This document shows positions 1 through 7,048 of a stretch of 64,000 nucleotides of DNA, in pieces (position 1 is the first letter of the stretch; each line of letters begins with the position of its first letter). The DNA lies in the NCBI RefSeq assembly GCF_000210895.1, contig NC_015964.1, positions 1,447,501 to 1,511,500 on the forward strand, in the 5' to 3' direction. Both the position numbers and the translations under genes were made by a program. Source of the DNA: Haemophilus parainfluenzae T3T1. GTDB lineage: Bacteria > Pseudomonadota > Gammaproteobacteria > Enterobacterales > Pasteurellaceae. The notes beneath the pieces are model-generated. The model had not been told where the DNA came from. It ran no database searches and was given only the letters and a program-made list of their open reading frames with translations.

Positions 1-2
1 TT

Positions 3-596
3 TTTGCCGATGCTAATGCTTGTACCCGCACTATTAACGAGGGTTGTGAGAAGACTATTCAATTTACAATGGATGATAATATTACCGTTTCCAATGTGAT
101 ACATTGGGAAATCATGCCTGGAAAATATGTTCTGAATTTTAGACATTATCGAGCATCAGACTCAGAAGGGGCGGTTCATCGGTTGACTGAAGATCAGCTC
201 ATTAATGCCATTAAGTACTCCATTGCGCAAATCGATAAAAATAAATTGTATGAAATACAGTTAAACTGGAGCAGCAGCGAGACATCAAGAAAGTCGGTTG
301 AGAAAGCGCTTAAGGAAAATACTTTGTTGGGCGGCAGGTATTCGGCATTCGATAAAAAGATTCAAAAGATTACAACAAAATCTTTTGTTCAAAGCCCGTT
401 CATACAGAAGTTGTGCATGCAGATTGATAATCTGAAGATGAGCTGTAATTTCAAATCATATTTCTTGGAGCCCATTTTATTTAAGACGGGCGAGTATAGC
501 TCCGGAAAAACTATTCGCTCAGATGAAAATGCAAATATCGACTGGATTGGTTTAGCTTCATATGAACTGTGGTTTGGTATTCCTATTAGTCAGTAA
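3..596 (+). CDS. Hypothetical protein, 5' end outside window
   Basis: The frame is open from the first bases of the window, so the start probably lies upstream; the first internal ATG is at 69. I do not recognise a family. The visible part (about 197 residues) contains two early cysteines (NACTR, EGCEK), is rich in Lys, Ser and Asn, and has no membrane segment. It ends just before an inverted pair of Neisseria-type uptake sequences, which suggests that it was imported from a Neisseria together with the decayed toxin cassette that follows. An immunity or accessory protein of an Rhs-type locus is possible, but this is only inference from context. Confidence 0.5.
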   Translation, partial: FADANACTRTINEGCEKTIQFTMDDNITVSNVIHWEIMPGKYVLNFRHYRASDSEGAVHRLTEDQLINAIKYSIAQIDKNKLYEIQLNWSSSETSRKSVEKALKENTLLGGRYSAFDKKIQKITTKSFVQSPFIQKLCMQIDNLKMSCNFKSYFLEPILFKTGEYSSGKTIRSDENANIDWIGLASYELWFGIPISQ

Positions 597-633
597 GCAA
601 ACATAGACTAAGTTGAACACCCAACTTTCAAAA

Positions 634-662
634 AGGTCGTCTGAAAAACTTTCAGACGACCT
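634..662. terminator. Neisseria DUS inverted pair (terminator)
   Basis: AGGTCGTCTGAA at 634-645 and its exact reverse complement at 651-662 form a 12-bp stem with a 5-base loop. This is the DNA uptake sequence dialect described for the Neisseria mucosa group, in the usual Neisserial arrangement as a convergent terminator. It is foreign to Pasteurellaceae, which use AAGTGCGGT. Confidence 0.8.
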
Positions 663-697
663 AAAATACATCCTCCTCAGGCGATAACAAAAGTTAG

Positions 698-1190
698 TCT
701 CTACAAGACGGCTGTCCCTGTCATAAAAATACCGAGAAGAAGCCTAAGCTGCATCAGCACCGAAGATTAAAGAGGTGGCAAAATGTCCAGATTACTTTAG
801 ACCTTGCGCGCATATGTACGCGACCATTGAATGGTATGCCATTTGATTTTAGAACTTCAGGTTGGACCGGTTTAGATTTGGGCATCTTCCATGAACATAT
901 TTTCTTTGATGATGGTACAAATATTGGATTTACAACTACAGGGCCATTTTCTGAAACAGCCCTAAAATAATTGCCAAATATAAATGCTCAGGAAAACATT
1001 ATGATGATTTGAAAATGAAAAAAGCAGTAAATCAAGTGGAAGAAATGAGGGTGGTTTTACCTAAGAGTTCAAATCGACATGACGGAGTAGTTATTGGAAA
1101 AAATATGGGAATAACACATATCATGTTGTGTCCAATAATTGCCAAGATTTTACTTCTGATGCCAAAAAAGCTTACAAAAACATTAAATAA
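698..1190 (+). pseudogene. Decayed Rhs-type C-terminal toxin (papain/NlpC-like), two frameshifts
   Basis: Coding sense runs through three frames. Frame 2 (698 to about 950) reads GMPFDFRTSGWTGLDLGIF then HEHIFFDDGTNIGF. A shift near 951-960 leads into frame 1 (KYKCSGKHYDDLKMKKAVNQ). A second shift between 1083 and 1110 leads into frame 3 (YHVVSNNCQDFTSDAKKAY), with a stop at 1188-1190. The late NNCQDF motif after an earlier HEHIFF motif resembles circularly permuted papain/NlpC-P60 domains found at the C-terminus of Rhs and other polymorphic toxins, with Cys and His as presumed catalytic residues. The N-terminal delivery part is absent. It is followed after 14 bp by a membrane protein in immunity position. 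The frame joins are read by eye, and the family call is inference. Confidence 0.55.
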
Positions 1191-1204
1191 TCTAGGATTG
1201 AAGA

Positions 1205-1540
1205 ATGAATTTTTTTATAAAAAACTGTCTGGTAGTATATTATACTCTAATATCTTTATCATTCTGTATACTTTAATATTATCTTTTTTTTTGCTTCTCT
1301 GAAATATTTGGTATTAAAAGGCTATGGTTTTATTTTTTATGGGTGATACATGGAGATGATTTAATTATAATGTATGTCCCAATTTTATTTTTTATAACAC
1401 AAATATTTTTTACTTTAAGAAGCAAAAGGGAAATAATAAGAAAAATTATCTTGCAAACTCTAAATCTTATTTTTATTTATACAATTAGTTATTTTATATT
1501 TTATATAATATTTTTTAGTTTTTTCTACAATGGGGAATAG
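1205..1540 (+). pseudogene. Broken small membrane protein, probable immunity partner
   Basis: From the ATG at 1205 one frame reads MNFFIKNCLVVYYTLISLSF, meets an in-frame TAA at 1274-1276, and continues open in the same frame to 1540. The whole would be about 111 residues with several hydrophobic segments (for example IIMYVPILFFITQIFF and IYTISYFIFYIIFFSFF), so it is an integral inner-membrane protein. The very AT-rich composition and its position directly after a toxin-like 3' end are typical of immunity genes. A shorter product could start at the GTG at 1343. I recognise no named family. A nonamer T run lies at 1284-1292. Confidence 0.45.
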
Positions 1541-1666
1541 CTATAAATTCTCCTATCAAGTTATCTAGAAAGAAGTTTTTACGCATGTTAAAAGCAGACG
1601 AAAGTAGACAAATTTAGCAAATATTGCAGCTTTATATATTTAAGTAGGGGCTGTACTAGATTAGCT

Positions 1667-2112
1667 CTAAATTCCACACCAATCCCGCAGGATTTTAAGC
1701 TGTTGAGACGGTGTGCCGAAGTTAAATCGAAATTCGCATTCTTTCAAGAAAAGCGGGAAAGATTTGCGATCGATTCCGTTGTATTTTTGCAAGACGCATT
1801 TTGCCTGATTCCAAAATTCTCAATCCCGTTGATGTGGTTCTGATGGTCTGCAAGCGCTTTGGAATGGTTGAAGTGGTGATGGATAAAACCGCTGACGCCC
1901 GGCTTGTCATAGCTGCTCAGGCTATCCATGTAAACAATGCAGTCCGGCATGATTTTCTGTTTGATAACAGGCAAAGCATCGGACTTGGCATTATCTACGG
2001 CAACGATATAGACCCGTCCGTTACGTTTCAGAATGCCGAAGACGACAACTTCCCCTGATGCACCGCGACCGTGTCTGCTCCTGCAGCGTCCGCCGAAATA
2101 GCTTTTATCCAT
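1667..2112 (-). pseudogene. IS1016-like (IS1595 family) transposase remnant
   Basis: The minus strand encodes the catalytic half of an IS1016-type transposase: DKSYFGGR, KRNGRVYIVAVDNAKSDALPV, IVYMDSLSSYD, NHSKALADHQNHINGIENF. A one-base loss in a T run, just after IENF (near 1820), shifts the frame. The neighbouring frame then continues with WNQAKCVLQKYNGIDRKSF and FLKECEFRFNFGTPSQQ to a stop at 1667-1669. About 70 N-terminal residues of the usual roughly 215 are missing beyond 2112. A terminal-repeat-like sequence (GGGGCTGTACTAGATTAGC) begins at about 1647. The element is dead. Such elements occur in both Haemophilus and Neisseria. Confidence 0.75.
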
Positions 2113-2170
2113 TTAGATCAAACAAGCGGTTTAATTTTGAATTGAATTTGAAAAAACATCTAAAAATCTG

Positions 2171-2179
2171 ACCGCACTT
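2171..2179 (-). repeat. Haemophilus uptake signal sequence (USS)
   Basis: ACCGCACTT is the complement of AAGTGCGGT. It is the only perfect 9-mer USS I find in the first 5 kb, and it lies 9 bp from the DUS pair at 2189-2212, so Pasteurellaceae and Neisseriaceae uptake signals sit side by side. Confidence 0.85.
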
Positions 2180-2188
2180 TGCCATAAA

Positions 2189-2212
2189 AAGCCGTCTGAA
2201 ATTTCAGACGGC
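2189..2212. terminator. Neisseria DUS inverted pair (terminator)
   Basis: GCCGTCTGAA at 2191-2200 and its complement at 2203-2212 are separated by two bases. Flanking A and T runs extend the stem, giving a bidirectional terminator. The 10-mer core is the standard Neisserial DUS core. Confidence 0.8.
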
Positions 2213-2232
2213 TTTTATGTCAAAATTAATTA

Positions 2233-2310
2233 TTATGCCAATTTTTTTAATTCTAATTCACCAATGCGCTCACAGGCTTTACGGTAATATTCGTTGAACC
2301 TTTTTATTTC
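2233..2310 (-). pseudogene. 3' fragment of an unidentified gene
   Basis: On the minus strand the last about 26 codons of a gene are readable: IKRFNEYYRKACERIGELE then LKKLA and a TAA at 2233-2235. The mixed charged and aromatic composition looks like real protein rather than chance. No upstream coding sequence continues it beyond about 2320, so it is a truncated remnant. The DUS hairpin at 2189-2212 sits where its terminator would be. I cannot name the family. Confidence 0.3.
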
Positions 2311-2465
2311 CGCACACCTTATTGTCTGGTAGCATTGCATATTCTATAATTATTATCAAAGGTAGATATATGGGTTATCATTAAAAATGTAAATAATTTA
2401 GATATCTATGTAAAAACGGAGAGAATTCTTTTGAATTTAACGATTAGGAACCTAGAAAAATTTAA

Positions 2466-2687
2466 ATGGTTGGTAATATGGAATATATGATATTAAGTCT
2501 TCAGGTGCTTTGGGAGGAAATTGGCAAATACGCATTCTTTTTGATAGTCAATGCCTACTGCATTATCAGAATGTATCAAAACCGTCATTGGAAATATTGT
2601 GCAGTTGTTTTCATTCTGCTCAATGTCTGGGTAATTTACGGATACTGGATTGATATCATTAATTCGTATCTTTATTGGAATCAATAA
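2466..2687 (+). CDS. Small membrane protein
   Basis: This encodes 73 residues from the first ATG; a second ATG at 2478 (MEYMILSLQ) is equally possible and neither has a convincing ribosome site. Two hydrophobic segments are seen, one around FFLIVNAYCII and one at VVFILLNVWVIYGYW, separated by a short basic loop (RMYQNRHWKY). The ORF lies 21 bp before the DUF2931-like gene and a DUS, so both were probably imported together as one Neisserial unit. Function is unknown; a holin-like or immunity role cannot be distinguished from sequence. Confidence 0.45.
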   Translation: MVGNMEYMILSLQVLWEEIGKYAFFLIVNAYCIIRMYQNRHWKYCAVVFILLNVWVIYGYWIDIINSYLYWNQ

Positions 2688-2697
2688 GATAGTCAAA

Positions 2698-2709
2698 AGG
2701 CCGTCTGAA
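2698..2709 (+). repeat. Neisseria AG-DUS overlapping a start codon
   Basis: AGGCCGTCTGAA is a perfect 12-mer AG-DUS. Its last A is the first base of the ATG of the next gene (2709), so the uptake sequence occupies the ribosome-binding region. Confidence 0.85.
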
Positions 2710-3998
2710 TGAAACACAAGAAAACAAATATCCTTTTAGGAATAGTAGCAGCAGGTTACCTCAGCATTGTATTGGCAAACATAGGATTAAATAGAATGAT
2801 TGAAGGCAACGGCAATCCCGAACAGGCAAAAGGCATGGCTTGGGGTGTTAAGATGGCGGAGGCTATATTGGTTAACGCCACACCGGAAAATTCTTCATAT
2901 TTGACGTTGGGAGCATATGCGGTAGACGTATCTAATAAGTACAGTTCTGATTTTTATTTGCAGAACGGAACGGTCTTGCGAAACTTCTTTGGTACAGGCT
3001 CTATCTGGGGGCGAGGAGGATACTTAGGAAGAACGGCAGAGTTTGATTTACTTCCCGAAAGGTTAACTTTTACCTATTTATCCCAGTTTGAAAATAAATT
3101 TTATCAGCTGGACGAAGCTCTTCCTACAGACAAGATACGTCCTATGATGGCAAAAAGTTACAGGGTATTTAATAATGCAGTAGAGGATACTGAAACTCCG
3201 CGATATGAATCTCCCAATAATTTTGAATTAGCTGTTGCTCCTGGTGGTTGGGTTACGTTGAATTTGACCAGCACTTTTATTCATAAGGAATTAATGTCCT
3301 GGCAAGCAAGAGAAATTGTACCTTCTTTAGAAGAGGCTGCTAAACACCACTTTAATGAAATGTGGTATTACGATGTTGAGTTTTATCATGACCCTAAAAG
3401 AAGGGCTGAATACTTAGATAGAGTAAGTAAAGAACACCCCGATTTCTATCACACTTATATAGCTGGATCCAAAAAGGTCAGTGCAGAATGGTATAAACAA
3501 ATGCAAACAAAATATCCATGGAATTTGGAAGTTGAAGTGGATGGAGGAGAATGGAATGGCGAATATTATATGGAATTCGCTAATACGGAGCGCTGGACGG
3601 CCATCGGTAAGGAGAGGATAGAAGAAGAGAAGAAGGCAATGAAGGCGATGCCAACTTACATCAGGATATGGTTAATAGACAAAGAAACGGGTAATCGGTG
3701 GGGCATCAGATTGCATCCATTTAAGACTGAAGAACAAGAACAGAATGATTATAAAATCATATACGATGATGCCCGACTAAACGGGTTATACAAGATATTT
3801 CAACAGGCGTTCCCCGGAAGGAATCAAGCGCACAATATCAGTACACCTTTAATAAATCAGTTTGCCACGTTGAAATTGAAATTTGATGATCATTTTGAAT
3901 TAACCGAAGCGTATCTTCAAAAAGATGGACAAAAATTTGTATTGCCAGATGCTAAGCTCCATCAACGTTATGAAATCAACAATACTGCTTATTACTAA
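2709..3998 (+). CDS. DUF2931-like protein
   Basis: The 429-residue protein starts with a membrane anchor or signal (NILLGIVAAGYLSIVLANIG). Residues about 60-190 match the pattern I associate with DUF2931: a YAVDV strand, a KFYQLDEALPTDKIRPMM segment, then FELAVAPGGWVTLNL followed by WQAREI. The C-terminal part (MPTYIRIWLIDKETGNRW, IRLHPF) is an additional domain. Typical DUF2931 proteins are only about 200 residues, so this one is unusually long. They often occur near secretion-system effectors in Gram-negative bacteria. It lies between an AG-DUS and an Rhs fragment, which supports Neisserial origin. Function is unknown; an immunity or adaptor role is inference. Confidence 0.6.
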   Translation: MKHKKTNILLGIVAAGYLSIVLANIGLNRMIEGNGNPEQAKGMAWGVKMAEAILVNATPENSSYLTLGAYAVDVSNKYSSDFYLQNGTVLRNFFGTGSIWGRGGYLGRTAEFDLLPERLTFTYLSQFENKFYQLDEALPTDKIRPMMAKSYRVFNNAVEDTETPRYESPNNFELAVAPGGWVTLNLTSTFIHKELMSWQAREIVPSLEEAAKHHFNEMWYYDVEFYHDPKRRAEYLDRVSKEHPDFYHTYIAGSKKVSAEWYKQMQTKYPWNLEVEVDGGEWNGEYYMEFANTERWTAIGKERIEEEKKAMKAMPTYIRIWLIDKETGNRWGIRLHPFKTEEQEQNDYKIIYDDARLNGLYKIFQQAFPGRNQAHNISTPLINQFATLKLKFDDHFELTEAYLQKDGQKFVLPDAKLHQRYEINNTAYY

Positions 3999-4228
3999 TA
4001 TTATTAGGAAAATACGGCTTTGATAACTTTATCGGTCATGAAAACCAATCAGTCGAGGAGAACTTCTGCCTGCCGAATAGGTCAGGCCAAGAGGGATGAG
4101 AACGGCAATCCTATTTTTCGGGAAGATACGTTTAGCGGCTACTCAAGTGTGAAGATAAAGGTCAAGTCCGCTTTGGTGAAAAAGAATTGGAAGAGCTTCA
4201 AAAGTAAAATAGAAACGAAACGATAAAA

Positions 4229-4263
4229 AGGTCGTCTGAAATCATATCGGGTTTTCAGACGGC
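4229..4263. terminator. Mixed-dialect DUS inverted pair
   Basis: AGGTCGTCTGAA at 4229-4240 faces TTCAGACGGC at 4254-4263, followed by a T run. One arm is the mucosa-type dialect and the other the common GCCGTCTGAA core, leaving one G-T wobble pair in the stem. It terminates transcription from the DUF2931-like gene side. Confidence 0.75.
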
Positions 4264-4265
4264 TT

Positions 4266-4438
4266 TTTGCAAACTACACCGTGAAACCGAACGTGCCTCT
4301 GGCAAACATATCCGCCAACAAACACAATACGACCCTATGGGCAGAATCCTGCAGCAAATCCACAACCGCAGCCGGCGCGAATACGGCTACGATGTCGCCG
4401 GACAACTGACCCACATCCAAAGCAGAGGAGGCCTTTAG
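4266..4438 (+). pseudogene. Rhs / YD-repeat protein fragment
   Basis: An open frame entering from the DUS hairpin reads RETERASGKHIRQQTQYDPM, GRILQQIHNRSRREYGYDVA and GQLTHIQ, with a TAG at 4436-4438. The spaced YDPMGRI and YGYDVAGQLTHI motifs are the YD repeats of Rhs proteins. About 57 residues remain of a protein that normally exceeds 1000, with no start and no C-terminal toxin. It shows that an Rhs locus once stood here, and it explains the toxin and immunity remnants upstream. Confidence 0.7.
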
Positions 4439-4440
4439 AA

Positions 4441-4466
4441 GGTGAGCATTTTGGCTCACCTTTTTT
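4441..4466 (+). terminator. Intrinsic terminator
   Basis: A 7-bp stem (GGTGAGC/GCTCACC) with a 6-base loop is followed by six T. It lies just after the Rhs fragment stop. Confidence 0.8.
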
Positions 4467-4646
4467 ATTTAATACAGTAAAATACGTGATTTGATCGCCA
4501 CCGTATGTAATCGTTGAGCTAATATCTAAATAGCAATATTGTCAGCATAGTCTGGTACTTATCACAGAAAAGTAAATGCAATGTTGATACAAAATTTTTG
4601 GAAAAGAAAAAATCTGCTTCTGATATCTTATTAAAGGAATTAAAAA

Positions 4647-5090
4647 ATGTTGAGATCTAATTCTTCACTTCTTTTTATTGTCATGTTTCTGACTTCCTGT
4701 GCTTCTTATGATTATGAAGTAGAATTTAAAAATTACTCTATTAATAATAGCTTAGATGAAGTACAGGCAGATGTTCATTTTGTTGATACCGATCATATTC
4801 TTCAAAAACATTTACTACAACTCCCTGGAAGTGGGATTGATTGTAAAAATGAACTGGGAGAAGTCGTGTTGGTTGAAATTGGAAGAGAGAGTGAAAACAA
4901 AGAAACTAAAGGCATGGTTCAATTATGTGGTAACAGTGATCAAGTAAATTGCCAACCGGTTAAATTTAAATTAAAAAGATACACATTTAAGTGTAACTCT
5001 TCTTTTACCGATATGTTTCATGATTTACACAAGGCTAGAAAACCTTTTCTGATAGATTTTGATACACGAACACTTCAGAATAAGTTATAG
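4647..5090 (+). CDS. Hypothetical lipoprotein
   Basis: The 147-residue product begins with a lipoprotein signal (LLFIVMFLTSC), with the lipidated Cys at residue 18, followed by SYDYEVEFKNYSINNSLDEV. The mature part contains further cysteines at DCKNE, LCGNS, NCQP and KCNS, so two disulfides are possible. AAAGGAA at about 4633 serves as ribosome site. The gene is AT-rich and flanked by a terminator upstream and an imperfect DUS-like inverted repeat downstream, so it belongs to the accessory block. I do not recognise the family; surface or periplasmic localisation is the only supported statement. Confidence 0.6.
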   Translation: MLRSNSSLLFIVMFLTSCASYDYEVEFKNYSINNSLDEVQADVHFVDTDHILQKHLLQLPGSGIDCKNELGEVVLVEIGRESENKETKGMVQLCGNSDQVNCQPVKFKLKRYTFKCNSSFTDMFHDLHKARKPFLIDFDTRTLQNKL

Positions 5091-5147
5091 ATCGGATAGT
5101 CAGCGAGTATTGGGATAAAAAATCCAATATTCGTTGTTGTTTTCCCA

Positions 5148-5177
5148 AGACCGTCTAAAAAATTCTTTCAGATAGCT
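5148..5177. repeat. Decayed DUS inverted pair
   Basis: AGACCGTCTAAA at 5148-5159 differs from AGGCCGTCTGAA at two positions, and TTCAGATAGCT at 5167-5177 is the eroded opposite arm. It looks like a Neisserial DUS terminator that has lost selection and marks the right part of the imported block. Confidence 0.5.
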
Positions 5178-5331
5178 TTTGCTTCATTATTCTATCCGTT
5201 TGCCGAATGTATTATCCAAGCGAGGATATCTCCTTTTTTATTATTCAACCAGATTTTGTGAAAAACATTAAAAATGAGATAATTCTCAAACCTTTTAAGA
5301 GGCTTTATTGATAAAAATATTTGGAGAAAGC

Positions 5332-5868
5332 ATGGAACATAAACTTGAGGACATCATTGCGATTTTTAATCAATGTTTTGAAGAAGAATATAATACGCGA
5401 TTGGTTAAAGGTGGGGATGAGCCGATTTACATTCCTGCAAATGATGATGTGCCTTATAACGCGATTTACTTTGCGAGAGGCTTTTACAGCAGTGCATTAC
5501 ATGAAATTGCCCATTGGTTAGTGGCGGGGAAAGAGCGCCGTAAATTAGAAGATTTTGGCTATTGGTATGAGCCAGATGGTCGTTCTGAAGCACGTCAGCG
5601 TGATTTTGAAAAGGTCGAAGTGAAGCCTCAAGCGTTGGAATGGATTTTAGCCACAGCGGCAGGATTCCGCTATTTTGCGAGTGCGGATAATTTGAATGGC
5701 AATCCAGGAGATACGCAACCATTTAAGCAAGCGGTATATGAACAAGTAAAAACCTATGCAGAAAAAGGCTTACCAAAACGCGCAGAAACCTTGCGTCATG
5801 CATTGGCTCAATTTTATGGCACTGAAGATCGAATTGATTTAGCGAAATTTGATGTTACTCGCATCTAA
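5332..5868 (+). CDS. epmC: Elongation factor P hydroxylase EpmC
   Basis: This 178-residue protein matches the YfcM/EpmC family, which hydroxylates the lysine modification on elongation factor P. The metal-binding HEIAHW motif near residue 62 is present, followed by the family pattern EDFGYWYEPDGRSEARQ and ATAAGFRYF. I chose the ATG at 5332 because GGAGA stands 5 bases upstream; the frame is also open from a TTG at 5308. Length agrees with the family (about 180). It is the first core gene after the Neisseria-like block and is followed by its own terminator. Confidence 0.88.
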   Translation: MEHKLEDIIAIFNQCFEEEYNTRLVKGGDEPIYIPANDDVPYNAIYFARGFYSSALHEIAHWLVAGKERRKLEDFGYWYEPDGRSEARQRDFEKVEVKPQALEWILATAAGFRYFASADNLNGNPGDTQPFKQAVYEQVKTYAEKGLPKRAETLRHALAQFYGTEDRIDLAKFDVTRI

Positions 5869-5913
5869 AGCGCGGTCATTTTTAGGCAGATTTTGCGTCT
5901 GTCAATTTTCCTT

Positions 5914-5946
5914 AAAATCGGCTAGAATAGGCCGATTTTATTTTTG
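5914..5946 (+). terminator. Intrinsic terminator after epmC
   Basis: AAAATCGGC and GCCGATTTT form a 9-bp stem with an 8-base loop, followed by a T-rich tail that ends shortly before prfA. Confidence 0.75.
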
Positions 5947-5965
5947 GCTTTAACTTTATAAAAAT

Positions 5966-7048
5966 ATGAAAGATTCTATTATTGCAAAACTTGAAAGTTT
6001 AAAAGAACGTTATGAAGAATTAGAGGCATTGCTAGGCGATGCGTCGGTGATTTCGGATCAGGATAAATTCCGTGCGTATTCTAAAGAATATTCACAACTT
6101 GAAGATGTGGTGAAATGTTTTAATCGTTGGAATCAGCTTAATTCTAACATTGCTGAAGCAGAGTTGATGTTAGATGATCCTGAAATGAAAGAAATGGCAG
6201 AAATGGAAATTGAAGAATCCAAAGTCGAAATTGAAGACGTGGAACAACAACTTCAAATTCTTTTATTGCCGAAAGATCCAAATGATGAATATAACTGCTA
6301 TTTAGAAATTCGTGCGGGTACAGGTGGGGATGAAGCGGGTATCTTTGCCGGTGATTTATTCCGTATGTACAGCCGTTATGCAGAAAGTAAACGCTGGCGT
6401 GTTGAAATGCTCAGCGCAAATGAAAGCGAGCAGGGCGGTTATAAAGAAGTCATCGTTAAAGTAAGCGGTGATGGCGTATATGGTCAGTTAAAATTTGAAT
6501 CAGGCGGCCACCGTGTACAACGTGTACCAAAAACAGAAAGCCAAGGTCGTATTCATACCTCTGCTTGTACTGTTGCGGTTATGCCTGAATTGCCTGAATC
6601 TGAAATGCCGGAAATCAATCCTGCAGATTTACGTATTGATACCTACCGTTCATCTGGTGCAGGTGGTCAGCACGTTAATACGACTGATTCTGCGGTACGT
6701 ATTACCCACATTCCAACGGGTATTGTGGTGGAATGTCAAGATGAGCGTTCACAACATAAAAACAAAGCCAAAGCGATGTCTGTCTTGGCTTCACGTATTG
6801 TTCAAGCGGAGCAAGAACGTCAAGCGGCAGAGCAAGCAGATACCCGCCGTAACTTATTAGGTTCAGGCGATCGTTCTGATAAAATTCGCACTTATAACTA
6901 CCCACAAGGTCGTGTAACGGATCACCGTATCAACTTAACGCTCTATCGCTTAGATGAAGTGATGAACGGCAAAATTGACGAGCTTATTCAGCCGATTATC
7001 ACTGAATATCAAGCGGATCAATTAGCGGCGTTATCTGAGAATAATTAA
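5966..7048 (+). CDS. prfA: Peptide chain release factor 1
   Basis: This 360-residue class I release factor reads UAA and UAG and triggers peptidyl-tRNA hydrolysis. The GGQ catalytic motif lies in [15 protein letters not shown] near residue 234, followed by the conserved [20 protein letters not shown] segment; [10 protein letters not shown] marks the start of domain 2. Length is that of E. coli RF1. Its stop overlaps the start of prmC (TAATG), matching the functional pair, since PrmC methylates the GGQ glutamine. Confidence 0.97.
   Translation: MKDSIIAKLESLKERYEELEALLGDASVISDQDKFRAYSKEYSQLEDVVKCFNRWNQLNSNIAEAELMLDDPEMKEMAEMEIEESKVEIEDVEQQLQILLLPKDPNDEYNCYLEIRAGTGGDEAGIFAGDLFRMYSRYAESKRWRVEMLSANESEQGGYKEVIVKVSGDGVYGQLKFESGGHRVQRVPKTESQGRIHTSACTVAVMPELPESEMPEINPADLRIDTYRSSGAGGQHVNTTDSAVRITHIPTGIVVECQDERSQHKNKAKAMSVLASRIVQAEQERQAAEQADTRRNLLGSGDRSDKIRTYNYPQGRVTDHRINLTLYRLDEVMNGKIDELIQPIITEYQADQLAALSENN

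Noticed and set aside
1801-2058. 85-codon plus-strand frame
   Set aside because: Shadow of the IS1016-like transposase on the opposite strand.
4020-4226. 68-codon open frame between the DUF2931-like gene and the Rhs stub
   Set aside because: No ribosome site, Arg/Lys/Ser-rich sequence without recognisable motif; probably degraded coding remnant. Bases 3999-4228 hold no gene I can support.
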